A stretch of 52,964 bases of DNA from Arthrospiribacter ruber (GCF_019343195.1 NZ_RPHB01000014.1:1-52964); one strand, 5' to 3'; numbered from the stretch's first letter, positions 17,298 to 26,656 are shown. Program-made: numbers and translations. The notes: generated from the letters alone by a model not told the origin.

Positions 17298-18371
17298 ATG
17301 GCCTATCTGACTTTACATAGACAAAAACTAACCGAAAACTTTGAATTCTTGAAAGGGATGTTTGAAAAGCATGATGTCTCTTGGGGGGTGGTTTCGAAGT
17401 TGTTTTGTGGGAATAGGAAATTTTTAAAGGAATTGATTCAATTGGGTGTGCGTGAAATCCATGATTCCCGGATTAGTAATCTTGCCAAAATCAAAGAGCT
17501 TAATCCGGAAGTTCAGACGGTATACATCAAGCCTGTATCTAAGCGTAATATTTCCAAAATGGTGATGTATGCAGATGTAAGTTTAAATAGTGAATTGAAT
17601 TCCATTCGCTGGATCTCAGAGGAAGCGGTCAATCAGGGAAAAACACATAAAATCATCATCATGGTAGAGACAGGAGATTTGCGGGAAGGAGTGATGGGGG
17701 ATCATTTAGTGGATTTTTACGCCCAAGTATTTGACTTGCCAAATATTGAAATCATCGGACTAGGTACCAATTTAAATTGCTTGAATGGCGTCATGCCTTC
17801 GACAGACAAGCTCATCCAATTGTCTTTGTATAAGCAGATTATAGAACTTAAATTCAATAAAACCATTCCTTGGGTTTCGGCCGGCACCTCTGTTACCATC
17901 CCTCTCATGCTTCATAAGCAGTTGCCGATGGGTATCAATCACTTCAGGGTGGGAGAGACCCTGTTTTTTGGTGTAGATCTTTTTGAAGAAAAGGTGATCG
18001 AGGGGATGCATGGGGATGTTTTTACCCTTTTTGCTGAAATAATAGAAATGCAGGAAAAGCCACTCCTGCCCACGGGGACTTTGGCTGCCAATCCTCAAGG
18101 AGATGTCATTCAGATTGATGAAAAGCTTTATGGAAGGTCATCTTTCAGGGCAATATTGGACATAGGACTCCTCGATGTAGATCCAAAATACCTGATTCCA
18201 GAGGATGGGGAATTTGAAATTCTTGGAGCGAGTTCGGACATGCTGATTCTCAATCTTGGAGAAAACCCCAAAAAGTACCAAGTTGGGGATACTGTTAAGT
18301 TTGGTCTGAAATACATGGGGGCATTGGGGATTTTGAATTCCAGCTACGTGGACAAAGTCGTCAGTGAATAG
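17298..18371 (+). CDS. alanine/ornithine racemase family PLP-dependent enzyme
   Basis: A 357-residue enzyme with an alanine-racemase N-terminal barrel. The PLP lysine is Lys34 in WGVVSKLFCGN. METGDLREG, GLGTNLNCLNG, VSAGTSVTIPL and the C-terminal domain FRVGETLFFG are typical of the alanine/ornithine racemase branch. The reaction would be interconversion of L- and D-forms of an amino acid (ornithine, lysine or alanine); the exact substrate is not readable. It lies 231 bp after the acetyltransferase, with the heptamer tract between them. Confidence 0.85.
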   Translation: MAYLTLHRQKLTENFEFLKGMFEKHDVSWGVVSKLFCGNRKFLKELIQLGVREIHDSRISNLAKIKELNPEVQTVYIKPVSKRNISKMVMYADVSLNSELNSIRWISEEAVNQGKTHKIIIMVETGDLREGVMGDHLVDFYAQVFDLPNIEIIGLGTNLNCLNGVMPSTDKLIQLSLYKQIIELKFNKTIPWVSAGTSVTIPLMLHKQLPMGINHFRVGETLFFGVDLFEEKVIEGMHGDVFTLFAEIIEMQEKPLLPTGTLAANPQGDVIQIDEKLYGRSSFRAILDIGLLDVDPKYLIPEDGEFEILGASSDMLILNLGENPKKYQVGDTVKFGLKYMGALGILNSSYVDKVVSE

Positions 18372-18466
18372 TAATTGAATATCAGTATGTTATAATTTTT
18401 TTGTTAAAAAATGTAATTGATTGGCATGGTATTGGGTTTTTGGTAGCCAAACCAATTATTATTTAT

Positions 18467-19057
18467 ATGAAAAAGTTAACGTTGATTTTTGCTGTCATGA
18501 CGCTTTTTACATGGCATGCAAGTGCACAGTCAGAAGGTAGAGGCGGTCTTGGAGTCCGTGGTGGTGGTAATTTTTACACTTTCGGTGGAGGAGACATTTC
18601 CGATGACAATTATACCAACAGAACAGGGTTTCATTTAGGTCTTTATGCTACATTTTTTGTTGCAGAGTCTTTTGCCATTGAGCCTGGTGCATATTACTCG
18701 ATGAAAGGTACCAGAAATGATGATTTTGTAAATTCCAGGGCCTTATTGGATTACATTGATGTGCCAGTGTTGGCCAGGCTTTACCTAACAGAGGGACTTA
18801 ACCTATTTGCCGGACCTCAGCTTTCCTTTCTGGCATCTTCTTCATTCGAAGGTGATCTGTTTGGTTCGACGGTTAGCTTTGATACCAATAATGTGAGAGA
18901 AACTGATTATGGTGTAGTAGTCGGATTGGGTTACAATCTTCCCAAAGGTCTAAATGTACAGGGATCTTATAGCTATGGTATGGCACCAGTTTTTAAGAAC
19001 AGTAATTCTGATGTTTACAACAGAGGATTTAATTTATCTGTTGGTCTGACATTCTAA
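18467..19057 (+). CDS. porin-family outer-membrane beta-barrel protein
   Basis: From the ATG at 18467 it is 196 residues with a signal peptide MKKLTLIFAVMTLFTWHASA. The body has alternating strands with FHLGLYATFFVAESFAIEPG, YYSMKGTRND, LDYIDVPVLARLY and FAGPQLSFL, the pattern of PorT-like/outer-membrane barrel proteins of Bacteroidota. It ends in aromatic SVGLTF, as barrels do. It is related to the barrel protein at 22263, with a shared YIDVPVL(F/A)R core. Pore activity is not shown. A terminator follows. Confidence 0.85.
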   Translation: MKKLTLIFAVMTLFTWHASAQSEGRGGLGVRGGGNFYTFGGGDISDDNYTNRTGFHLGLYATFFVAESFAIEPGAYYSMKGTRNDDFVNSRALLDYIDVPVLARLYLTEGLNLFAGPQLSFLASSSFEGDLFGSTVSFDTNNVRETDYGVVVGLGYNLPKGLNVQGSYSYGMAPVFKNSNSDVYNRGFNLSVGLTF

Positions 19058-19083
19058 TTAAAAGTGTGAGCAATAATTGTTAT

Positions 19084-19117
19084 CAGCCCGGTTGCTTCAG
19101 CCGGGCTGTTTCTTTTT
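19084..19117. terminator. terminator after the barrel gene
   Basis: CAGCCCGG (19084-19091) pairs with CCGGGCTG (19101-19108), and a T-rich stretch follows. It sits between convergent genes and can act for the plus-strand gene. Confidence 0.75.
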
Positions 19118-20252
19118 AAAATTTTTTTTCTTCCATTGCATTGATCCATTCTTTGATCAGCTGTACTCCTTCCTCGTGTACTGATACCCTGCCGATTTCA
19201 GGCATTGCAGCACCAACTTGATTGGTGCCCATACGGAAGGTCATGATGGATTCGTCTGCTTTGCCGGGGTAAATGGCAAATTTGAAAGATCCTGCTCCAA
19301 ATCCGGCTGCCACAGGAGTCTTGAAAACGCCAAGCTTCAAAGGGTCGCGCTCTTCATAATTCAGAAACAACCCGGAAGTGCTTGCAGGGCCTTCTGCTCT
19401 GTGGCAGTGAGCGCAATTGATGTCCAAATAAGCCATGGCCCGTAAATTGAGGTCTTTGCTTTTATCCGCATAATTTACCATGGAAGCAATATCATCAGGA
19501 GACTTATCCATTTCTAATATTCCGGATTCCTGCCATTGAACCAGTTGGTTTTTAGGGCCATTTCCGTAATCAAATGAATGATTGAGGTGCTTGGCTTTTA
19601 CCCCAATGGGTACCATTTGCTCATTTACATTGTGGCAGCTTTTACACTGGTTTTTATTGGGGACTATGTAGTTAATCAATTGTTGTTTGCCGTCTTCGTC
19701 CTGCCATTTCACAGGAATTTCTGCGCCTATCACTTTATATTTTGCGTCCGTCTGCTCGTTGTTCCAGATATAAGGGAAAGCTTCCCAAGTTCCGTTTCTT
19801 TTGATCATCAGCCTGGTTTCTATCATTCTGATGTCCTTATCTGGCTGATTGAAGTCGGCAGGGTAAAAGAAATTTTTGATCAGAACAGTTTGGTCAGGAA
19901 AGTCCAGGCTACCTTCTATATCATCTTTTAGGCTAGCAGCTGCCCCCTCTGGCATCCAGATGAAACGCGACTTGTGGGCATAGTCTGTGAAAAGGGAAGA
20001 AGCAGGTTCGTAGGTTAAAACACCTTTCTGAGGCTTCATTTCTCTGATTTTTCCTGTAAAAAAACCATAATCAGAAAGCTTTTCAAAGGGCATGCTCTCA
20101 AAATCAAGTTTGGCAATATTTACTGCCGGAGCTTCCCAATTCCCATAGCTGATATCAGCTACTTCCAGATCTTCTTTTTCTGCCACTTTCTCCGCACAGC
20201 CCAAGAAGAATATGAGGACTGGTAAAAGACTTATTGAAAGGATATTTTTCAT
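19116..20252 (-). CDS. SO2930-type dihaem c-type cytochrome lipoprotein
   Basis: A 378-residue protein with lipoprotein signal MKNILSISLLPVLIFFLGC. Two CxxCH haem sites are present: CKSCH and CAHCH. The arrangement fits the HNE_0200/SO2930 family (TIGR03806): long N-terminal domain with SRFIWMPEG and KNFFYP, then haem sites, then FRMGTNQVGAAMPEIGR. It is periplasmic or outer-membrane attached. It pairs with the beta-helix protein just upstream on the same strand, a pairing known in other genomes. The redox partner is unknown. Confidence 0.85.
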   Translation of the reverse strand: MKNILSISLLPVLIFFLGCAEKVAEKEDLEVADISYGNWEAPAVNIAKLDFESMPFEKLSDYGFFTGKIREMKPQKGVLTYEPASSLFTDYAHKSRFIWMPEGAAASLKDDIEGSLDFPDQTVLIKNFFYPADFNQPDKDIRMIETRLMIKRNGTWEAFPYIWNNEQTDAKYKVIGAEIPVKWQDEDGKQQLINYIVPNKNQCKSCHNVNEQMVPIGVKAKHLNHSFDYGNGPKNQLVQWQESGILEMDKSPDDIASMVNYADKSKDLNLRAMAYLDINCAHCHRAEGPASTSGLFLNYEERDPLKLGVFKTPVAAGFGAGSFKFAIYPGKADESIMTFRMGTNQVGAAMPEIGRVSVHEEGVQLIKEWINAMEEKKF

Positions 20253-20263
20253 TTTTTATATAA

Positions 20264-21562
20264 TCATAAATCTGCCAAACCACTTACGTCCGTTTCTATG
20301 CTTGTCTGACATTGGAATGGAGAGTAGTTTTTACTTGACCTTATGTTTTCTTCACCTTCCCAAAGGTCAAATAGTGTGAAGTGCAGTTTTTCTATACCAT
20401 TTTCTTCTATACAAATTTTCATAGGATTGCTCTGAATGTTATCAGAGAGACTTTTATCCCAGAATCCATCATATACGATGTCCTGCGTTTTCCCTTTGCC
20501 ATGTGCATTATAGACTGAAATCAGCTGCCCCATTTCTTTTGTCAGGTCAGGAATTTTCATGGTCCTCTGGTAATCGTTATTGTGGATGTAAATGTTGGAA
20601 GTATATGGCGACCAATTGGGGGCTTCGGCAGGGAATCCAGTAATATGGTAATTGGCTATGGCGATGCCTACAGTCTTATTTTTGTGAATTCTGTTGTTGT
20701 AAATTTCCACGTCTTTGGCTGCAAGTAATATTACTCCAGATCCTGGAGGTATCATTGTAACCGTATTTCCGTTGGGCTCATCGCTTAGCGGAGTGGCAAA
20801 ATTGACATGATTGTTTGAAACGATGTCATTGTCATAGATTTTGGTTCCTTTTCCCTCAGATTTCGGAAGTCCTGGAAGGTTAAAGACAAGAATTCCGCCC
20901 GAATTATCTCTGGCTGTATTTCCAAATACTTCTGCATTGTCCGAATTTTCAATTTCTATACCTGCTACATTTCCAAAAGCAAGAGAGTTTTTGACTATGA
21001 TGTTTTCGGACTGACCCACATATATTCCGGCATCTTTGGAATGTGAAGCGATGCATTCGTCTATCATGACGTTTTTACACTGAACGGGGTAAATGGCGTA
21101 TGTCCCGTTTTTGGATTTGTCACCATTGGTCCAGGTGACATTTATCCGCTTAAATGTAATCCCATCGCTATGCTGGCTTTTGATGCCGTCTCCGGGAGCA
21201 TCTTCTATGCTCAGGTCTTCGATTTTGACATTGTTGCCTACCAATTTTACCCCCTCACCTCCCGAGCGCAATTCCCGGAATGAAAGGACAGTTTTGTCCA
21301 TTCCTGCTCCTTTTATGGTTATATTGTTTTTATTGTCCAATATCAGCTGGGTTTTGAAGTTGTAAAATCCAGGGGGTATATCTATGACATCCCCGTCATT
21401 GGCAAGCATAAAGGCTTCTACAACCTTGTCTACTTGATCCTGACTTGCTCTGGGCAGTTTACTGCTGTCGTAAGTCATTTCGGTAGTACTGCTGGTGCAG
21501 GAAAAAACACCCATAAAAAAGATAGATAGGAGCGTAAGTAAAGTCAATGTGTTATTTTTCAT
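20264..21562 (-). CDS. parallel beta-helix lipoprotein, SO2929 type
   Basis: From the ATG at 21562 (MKNNTLTLLTLLSIFFMGVF with lipid Cys after it) it is 432 residues. The body is a right-handed parallel beta-helix: repeated turns such as NITIKGAGMDKTVLSF, NVMIDECIASHSKDAGIYVG, NAEVFGNTARDNSGGILVF and DVEIYNNRIHKNKTVGIAI. This is the TIGR03805 family, which occurs next to the dihaem cytochrome family in several phyla. An upstream start at 21640 would overlap the regulator gene but precedes the signal peptide. It may bind or cut a polysaccharide; no catalytic residues are identified. Confidence 0.82.
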   Translation of the reverse strand: MKNNTLTLLTLLSIFFMGVFSCTSSTTEMTYDSSKLPRASQDQVDKVVEAFMLANDGDVIDIPPGFYNFKTQLILDNKNNITIKGAGMDKTVLSFRELRSGGEGVKLVGNNVKIEDLSIEDAPGDGIKSQHSDGITFKRINVTWTNGDKSKNGTYAIYPVQCKNVMIDECIASHSKDAGIYVGQSENIIVKNSLAFGNVAGIEIENSDNAEVFGNTARDNSGGILVFNLPGLPKSEGKGTKIYDNDIVSNNHVNFATPLSDEPNGNTVTMIPPGSGVILLAAKDVEIYNNRIHKNKTVGIAIANYHITGFPAEAPNWSPYTSNIYIHNNDYQRTMKIPDLTKEMGQLISVYNAHGKGKTQDIVYDGFWDKSLSDNIQSNPMKICIEENGIEKLHFTLFDLWEGEENIRSSKNYSPFQCQTSIETDVSGLADL

Positions 21563-21636
21563 AGTATCAGGCATTTTGGGAAGAATAAAATTACTTAAAA
21601 ACCTGAGCAAAATCATTTGACAAAAATCAAAAAAAA

Positions 21637-22212
21637 TCAAATGTTGGCCCTGATCCTGCTTAGGGTCTCAATACTCATGTCCAGGTAGGAGGCAATTTGT
21701 CCCACGGAGGCTTTTTGGATAATCTCAGGTCGGCTATGGAGTAAGTTTAGGTAGCGTTCTTTGGTTGATTTAAACTTCGAAAATATCAACTCCTCTTCTA
21801 TACGGATATAATAATGTTCCAGTACCAAGCGGTAAATGTGCTCTAACTTTTGATCCGTATGAAACAAATTCATCAGGTCTTTATGTTTGATGGCCCAAAG
21901 GGAAGCTTCTTCGATTGCTTCCACATTTTCGTAAGATGGTTGTTGAAGTATAAAACTGGACATGGAAGTGATAAAGTCTCCCTTTAAGCTGAAACTTATC
22001 GTGATGTCTTTTTCTTCACGGAGGTAGTAGCTTCTGATAAAGCCTTTTTCAACAAAAAATAGACAGTCAGCTACCTCCCCCGCTGTGATCAGCCTTTCCC
22101 CTTTATTTTTGCGGATTTTGAAACCGCTTTCCAAAAAAAGATTCAAAGATTTCTCACCTAAATCAGTAAACTTAAGTAGGGTTTCTGTTAATTTACTTGC
22201 GTTTTCAAGCAT
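21637..22212 (-). CDS. Crp/Fnr-family transcriptional regulator
   Basis: A 191-residue regulator. Residues about 25-120 form a cyclic-nucleotide-binding-like barrel (GERLITAGEVADCLFFVEKG, ISFSLKGDFITSM). The C-terminus has a short helix-turn-helix, VGQIASYLDMSIETLSRIR, as in Bacteroidota Crp-like proteins. No Fnr-type cysteines are seen. It lies directly upstream of the beta-helix/cytochrome pair on the same strand and may control it. The ligand is unknown. Confidence 0.85.
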   Translation of the reverse strand: MLENASKLTETLLKFTDLGEKSLNLFLESGFKIRKNKGERLITAGEVADCLFFVEKGFIRSYYLREEKDITISFSLKGDFITSMSSFILQQPSYENVEAIEEASLWAIKHKDLMNLFHTDQKLEHIYRLVLEHYYIRIEEELIFSKFKSTKERYLNLLHSRPEIIQKASVGQIASYLDMSIETLSRIRANI

Positions 22213-22262
22213 GGTTTTTGACTGACATTTCTAGTGGAAATAATACTATACTAAAAAAAAAT

Positions 22263-22817
22263 ATGAATATGAAAAAGCTATTACTGCTTTGTTTTGTCCT
22301 TTTTGGATTCTCAGCACTTCAAAACGTCCAGGCCCAATTGGGATTAAAGAGCGGGATGAATCTTTCCAACTTTAACGGTTACAGTTTTCAAAACCGATTG
22401 GCATTTAGGGTTGGAGCTTTTTATGGTCTGGAAGCTTTTGATAATGTGACCATTGAACCCGGGATTTATTTTTCCCAGAAGGGAATCAAGTCTGATGCAG
22501 AGGGTATCAGCGATAGACTGAGCTATATTGATGTGCCAGTGCTTTTCAGGTATGGATTTACTGAGAGGTTTGACGTGTTCGCAGGTCCACAGGCTTCGGT
22601 GTTGGCCACAAGAAGATATGAAAACCCGGATGGTGTGTCCAGAAACACTTCCACAATCAGAGGCTATGACCTGGCTGCTGTTTTGGGATTCGGATATGAG
22701 TTGCTTGAAGGTGTTGGAATTGAGTTTGGCTATGACTTTGGGCTGATCAGCCTCAATTATTTCGATACCAATGTAAAAAGCAGGGTGTTTCACTTTGCCC
22801 TGACCAAAACCTTCTAA
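22263..22817 (+). CDS. porin-family outer-membrane beta-barrel protein
   Basis: ATG codons at 22263 and 22269 both give a signal peptide (MKKLLLLCFVLFGFSALQ...VQA), then about 160 residues of barrel strands (LGLKSGMNLSNFNGY, AFRVGAFYGLEAFDNVTIEP, YIDVPVLFRYG, FDVFAGPQAS). It ends in ALTKTF, a typical C-terminal aromatic. It is a paralogue of the barrel at 18467. It is tail to tail with ruvC, with the two genes overlapping by four bases. Confidence 0.84.
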   Translation: MNMKKLLLLCFVLFGFSALQNVQAQLGLKSGMNLSNFNGYSFQNRLAFRVGAFYGLEAFDNVTIEPGIYFSQKGIKSDAEGISDRLSYIDVPVLFRYGFTERFDVFAGPQASVLATRRYENPDGVSRNTSTIRGYDLAAVLGFGYELLEGVGIEFGYDFGLISLNYFDTNVKSRVFHFALTKTF

Positions 22818-23389
22818 CTTTTAATACGGTTGGGGTTTTCGTCCAAAAATGCTTTCCAACCAGCTGTGCGGCCTCGGCTTTGTATTCTGCCATCATGAAA
22901 ATGGTGGCAGACTGCCACGGCTAAAGCATCAGTTGCATCCAATAATTTCGGGAGTTCTTCGATTTTGAGCAGGGTTTTTAGCATTTCGGCAACTTGCTCC
23001 TTGGAGGCATTTCCGTTTCCCGTAACCGACTGTTTTACTTTTTTAGGAGAGTATTCCACAATAGGTATTTCTCTGGCCAAAGCCGCAGCCATAGCCACAC
23101 CCTGAGCACGTCCCAGCTTGAGCATGGATTGGACATTTTGTCCAAAAAAGGGCGCCTCCAATGCCACAGCATCGGGATGATATTCGTCGATGAGGCCCGT
23201 AATTCTTTCAAAAATCTTCTTTAGCTTTAGTTCATGAGTACTGTATTTCTTCAGGTGAATGACTCCATATTGGATAGGCTTATACTTCTTTCCTTCCACT
23301 AAGATCAGACCATATCCCATGACATTTGTGCCGGGGTCTATGCCAAGAATTATTTTTTCGTTTGCTTCTTTTTTGGCTACTTTACTCAT
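22814..23389 (-). CDS. ruvC: Holliday junction resolvase RuvC
   Basis: RuvC cuts four-way junctions made by RecA and RuvAB. It is 191 residues. The catalytic acids are in ILGIDPGTNVMGYG (Asp18), ALEAPFFGQN and DATDALAVAVCHHF. SMLKLGRAQGVAMAAA and YSPKKVKQSVTGNGNASKEQ are family signatures. It diverges from the glycosyltransferase gene with a 21-bp gap, so the promoters overlap. Confidence 0.95.
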   Translation of the reverse strand: MSKVAKKEANEKIILGIDPGTNVMGYGLILVEGKKYKPIQYGVIHLKKYSTHELKLKKIFERITGLIDEYHPDAVALEAPFFGQNVQSMLKLGRAQGVAMAAALAREIPIVEYSPKKVKQSVTGNGNASKEQVAEMLKTLLKIEELPKLLDATDALAVAVCHHFHDGRIQSRGRTAGWKAFLDENPNRIKS

Positions 23390-23410
23390 TACCGCAAGTT
23401 AAACCAATTC

Positions 23411-24535
23411 ATGCTAACATTTTACTTTTTGGTGGGGATACTTTATGTGCTTATGATGGGCACACTTGCATATTTGTGGCGGTCAGAAGCTAAGGGAGAT
23501 AAAAAAAAACAGGGGAATTATTCGGTGACTATAATTCTGCCTTTCAGGAATGAAGCCCATCACCTGCCTACAATTCTTGATTCAGTTTTCAGATTGGATT
23601 ATGAAAGGTTTGAATTGATATTGGTAGATGACGGTTCAGATGACGGCTCTTGGGAACTAGCCAAGAATATTTTAGCAGCTTGTGTGAAAAATAATTTTTC
23701 ATTCAGGTTAATCAAATCAGAAGGTGCCGGCAAAAAGGTGGCCCTCAATACAGGTATATCACAGGCGAAAGGAGAGATTATACTGACAACTGATGCTGAT
23801 TGTAGATTGCCTGAGAACTGGCTTCATGTAATGACAGCAGAATTTTCCGAAGAAGGGGTTCATTTGGTGGCGGGGCCTGTGCTGACTCAAAATGGGACTG
23901 GTTTTTTCGATCATTTCCAACAAATTGAATGGGCAAGTATTCTATTGCTTTCCAAAGCAAGTGTGGATTTGGGAAATCCGCTCATGTGCAGCGGAGCCAA
24001 CCTGGCTTTCAGGAAATCGGCTTTTGAGGCTGTAGAGGGCTATCAGGGGAATTTTGAGCACTTGTCAGGTGACGATGAATTTCTGCTGAAAAAGGTGGTC
24101 AGGAAATACGGAGCCAAAGCAGTGTTCTATCAACATACCCCTGACGCAGTGGTGGTGACTGTTCCTCAAAGATCATTGAAAAGTCTTTTTTCCCAGAGAT
24201 TCCGCTGGGCTTCCAAATGGAAGATGCACAAAAGCTGGGTGCATGCCTTGTCTGCTTTGGTGCCGGTTTTATTTCAGCTGATTTTCCTTTCAGCTGTATT
24301 TCTTGTGGGACTCGGATATGGGGGTTTAGCGTTGCTCTCCCTACTCCTTCTTTCAAAAATCCTGGGCGAGTGGTACGCTTTGTCAACCGTATTGGATTTT
24401 TATGGAAGGAAAATTTCTTTTTGGAGTTTTTTCAAAACAAGTTGCATCCATCCGTTCTTTGTACTGGGGGTGGTGATAGGAGTATTAATTGGAAAATTTG
24501 ATTGGAAGGGAAGAAATTCTTCTTTTAAGCCTTAA
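23411..24535 (+). CDS. membrane glycosyltransferase family 2
   Basis: A 374-residue protein with an N-terminal helix, a GT-A domain and two or three C-terminal helices. GT2 motifs are VTIILPFRNEAHHLPTIL, LVDDGSDDGS, TTDADCRLP and the acceptor motif SQRFRWASKWKMH. It is a processive-type GT2 that probably uses a nucleotide sugar to build a cell-envelope glycan. It heads an operon with very short gaps that runs to the asparaginase gene. Confidence 0.87.
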   Translation: MLTFYFLVGILYVLMMGTLAYLWRSEAKGDKKKQGNYSVTIILPFRNEAHHLPTILDSVFRLDYERFELILVDDGSDDGSWELAKNILAACVKNNFSFRLIKSEGAGKKVALNTGISQAKGEIILTTDADCRLPENWLHVMTAEFSEEGVHLVAGPVLTQNGTGFFDHFQQIEWASILLLSKASVDLGNPLMCSGANLAFRKSAFEAVEGYQGNFEHLSGDDEFLLKKVVRKYGAKAVFYQHTPDAVVVTVPQRSLKSLFSQRFRWASKWKMHKSWVHALSALVPVLFQLIFLSAVFLVGLGYGGLALLSLLLLSKILGEWYALSTVLDFYGRKISFWSFFKTSCIHPFFVLGVVIGVLIGKFDWKGRNSSFKP

Positions 24536-24559
24536 TTTAGTGCCGGAAAACGAAATAAA

Positions 24560-24811
24560 ATGACGGACGAAGAGTTTGATGTAATAGACGAGCTTTACTT
24601 TGTACAGCACTTCAGCTACCTGAAAGAAAGTCTGGGCTGGGAAGAACAGTTGATTTTGCAGACACTCAGTAGCCTTCAGGAAAAAGGTTATATCAAATGT
24701 CTGACTGCTCCGGATGAGGAGGTTTTTGAAAAAATAGATCTTTTGGAACAGGGGAGGAAATTGTACTTCCTTGCTACTAAAAAAGGTCTGATGGAACATA
24801 ACGCACTATAA
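24560..24811 (+). CDS. small winged-helix-like hypothetical protein
   Basis: An 83-residue acidic protein. Its predicted helices (DEEFDVIDELYF, WEEQLILQTLSSLQEKGYI) followed by a wing-like hairpin (LLEQGRKLYFLATKKGL) look like a winged helix, as in small MarR/PadR-like domains, though no family can be assigned. It ends one base before the SpoIIE phosphatase start, so the two are probably translated together and may act in one switch. The second part is inference. Confidence 0.7.
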   Translation: MTDEEFDVIDELYFVQHFSYLKESLGWEEQLILQTLSSLQEKGYIKCLTAPDEEVFEKIDLLEQGRKLYFLATKKGLMEHNAL

Positions 24812-24812
24812 A

Positions 24813-26024
24813 TTGACACCAACTACAGTAGCATATCAGAAGAAGGAATTGGAGCTCAAAGCTCTTCTTGAAATCACTCAGGCAATCAATGAAAATAAGC
24901 CTGCAGCGGTGTTGTTGGATATTTTTAAGTTTACCTGCCTGGTCCATCTCAATATCAGGTCTATACTTCTCTATATGATCCATCAGGATCATTACGAAAA
25001 AAAAATCAGCCACGGGGTAAAAAGTACCATACCTGAAGCCATACCTGAGCAGAACGTGGAATATGATAAAATAGAAGGCAAACTCAACATACATGTAGGG
25101 CCCGGATATTCCTTTGGAGAGCTGGAGAATTACCTGCCTGTTTTTCACAAAGATAAGATGCTTGCCATCCTCTTTTTGAAAAAGAAGGACGAGATGGAGG
25201 AGCTCGATCTTAATTTCACCCAAGCACTTACCAATATTATGGTGGTGGCATTGGAAAACAAGCGTTTTGCCAAAAAGCAACTTGAGCAGGAACGGTTGAA
25301 AAAGGAAGTGGAAATCGCCTCCAATGTGCAGAGGATGCTATTCCCTTCAGTGCTTCCACAAACGGAAAAGCTAAAAGCCAAAGTAACCTATGTTCCACAT
25401 TCTACAGTGGGGGGGGATTACTATGACCTGATCCAAAAGTCAGAGGAGGAGGTGTTTTTCTGCATCGCCGATGTATCAGGAAAAGGAATGCCGGCAGCCC
25501 TGCTGATGTCCAACTTCCAGGCCGCACTGAGAACCTTGCTCAGGAGCAGCTCTGATTTGAAAATGATCGTAGAACAGCTCAACTTTACCATCTATGACAA
25601 TACCAAGGGGGAGAAGTTCATTACCTTTTTCCTTGGACACTATAATTATAAGAAGCGAGAGCTGATCTATGTAAATGCCGGGCATAATCCTCCGATTCTT
25701 TGTTGGGAAGGCGAAAAAAGAAGTGAATTATTGGGTGCAGGGACCACTATTCTTGGAGCTTTCGATACCCTTCCGTTTTTGGAAGTGGGGAAAAGAGAAC
25801 ACCTCAAAGGTTTTACGATCCACCTATACACGGATGGTTTGACCGAGAGCTTCAATCAACAAGAGGAAGAATATGGAGACCAAAGGTTCAATCAGTTTGT
25901 AAAGAGTCAGTTGTGTGTAGACCCTGACTACTTTCATGATACCTTCTTTGAAGAATTGAAGATGTTTTCCGCAGGAGGACAGCAGCGTGACGATGTGACT
26001 TTACTCAGTTTGAGATTCAAATAG
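24813..26024 (+). CDS. GAF-like/SpoIIE PP2C serine phosphatase
   Basis: A 403-residue protein. Residues 1-165 look like a GAF-type sensor, a coiled-coil linker (about 155-185) follows, and then a SpoIIE PP2C domain with metal-site motifs GGDYYDLI, IADVSGKGMPAAL, NAGHNPPIL, YTDGLTES and DDVTLL. Such phosphatases usually act on anti-sigma-factor antagonists. The start used is TTG at 24813, one base after the previous stop; no ATG occurs near the conserved N-terminus. No partner kinase is in the window. Confidence 0.86.
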   Translation: MTPTTVAYQKKELELKALLEITQAINENKPAAVLLDIFKFTCLVHLNIRSILLYMIHQDHYEKKISHGVKSTIPEAIPEQNVEYDKIEGKLNIHVGPGYSFGELENYLPVFHKDKMLAILFLKKKDEMEELDLNFTQALTNIMVVALENKRFAKKQLEQERLKKEVEIASNVQRMLFPSVLPQTEKLKAKVTYVPHSTVGGDYYDLIQKSEEEVFFCIADVSGKGMPAALLMSNFQAALRTLLRSSSDLKMIVEQLNFTIYDNTKGEKFITFFLGHYNYKKRELIYVNAGHNPPILCWEGEKRSELLGAGTTILGAFDTLPFLEVGKREHLKGFTIHLYTDGLTESFNQQEEEYGDQRFNQFVKSQLCVDPDYFHDTFFEELKMFSAGGQQRDDVTLLSLRFK

Positions 26025-26026
26025 CC

Positions 26027-26656
26027 ATGGTCCTTATTCACCATGTCCCTTCTTTGATACCAGCCGTTTTTTCAAAATTACTGTGGCATAAAGAAAGGGA
26101 TCAGAATAGAATTTACCTGACCTTTGACGATGGGCCTGTGCCGGGTGTGACAGATTTTGTTTTGGATGAATTGGGTAAAAGAGATCAAAAAGCCACTTTT
26201 TTTATGGTAGGGGACAATGTCCGGAAGCATCCTGAGTTGGCAGAAAAAATCGGGAAGTCTCCTCATGGTGTAGGTAATCATACTTATCACCATTTGGATG
26301 GTTTCAGGACACCCAATAAACAATATTACAAGGATGTAATGGATTGTTCCACTGTGCTTCAGGAAACCGTCGGGAGAGATGTACAGCTTTTCAGGCCTCC
26401 TTACGGAAGGATTACTGTATCCCAACAAAGGATGCTTGAAGGTGATTTTCAACTGGTCATGTGGGATGTGCTTTCTGGGGATTATGATCCGGATATTTCT
26501 CCAAAAAAATGCCTGTCAAAAACCAAAAAATATTCCAGAAAGGGCTCTATAGTTCTTTTTCATGACCAGCTCAAGACGGATCAAATGATCCGGAAGATTT
26601 TGCCGCAGTATTTGGATTTTATACAAAATCAAGGTTTCGAAACTGCGGTACTATGA
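26027..26656 (+). CDS. polysaccharide deacetylase family protein (NodB domain)
   Basis: A 209-residue carbohydrate esterase family 4 protein. It removes N-acetyl groups from glycans. Metal and catalytic motifs are TFDDGPVPG (Asp-Asp), GNHTYHH (HxxxH), RPPYGR and VLFHDQ. There is no clear signal peptide; the N-terminus (LIHHVPSLIPAVFSKLLW) is mildly hydrophobic. It starts two bases after the phosphatase stop and overlaps the next glycosyltransferase gene by four bases. With two GT2 enzymes beside it, it probably edits an envelope glycan. Confidence 0.88.
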   Translation: MVLIHHVPSLIPAVFSKLLWHKERDQNRIYLTFDDGPVPGVTDFVLDELGKRDQKATFFMVGDNVRKHPELAEKIGKSPHGVGNHTYHHLDGFRTPNKQYYKDVMDCSTVLQETVGRDVQLFRPPYGRITVSQQRMLEGDFQLVMWDVLSGDYDPDISPKKCLSKTKKYSRKGSIVLFHDQLKTDQMIRKILPQYLDFIQNQGFETAVL

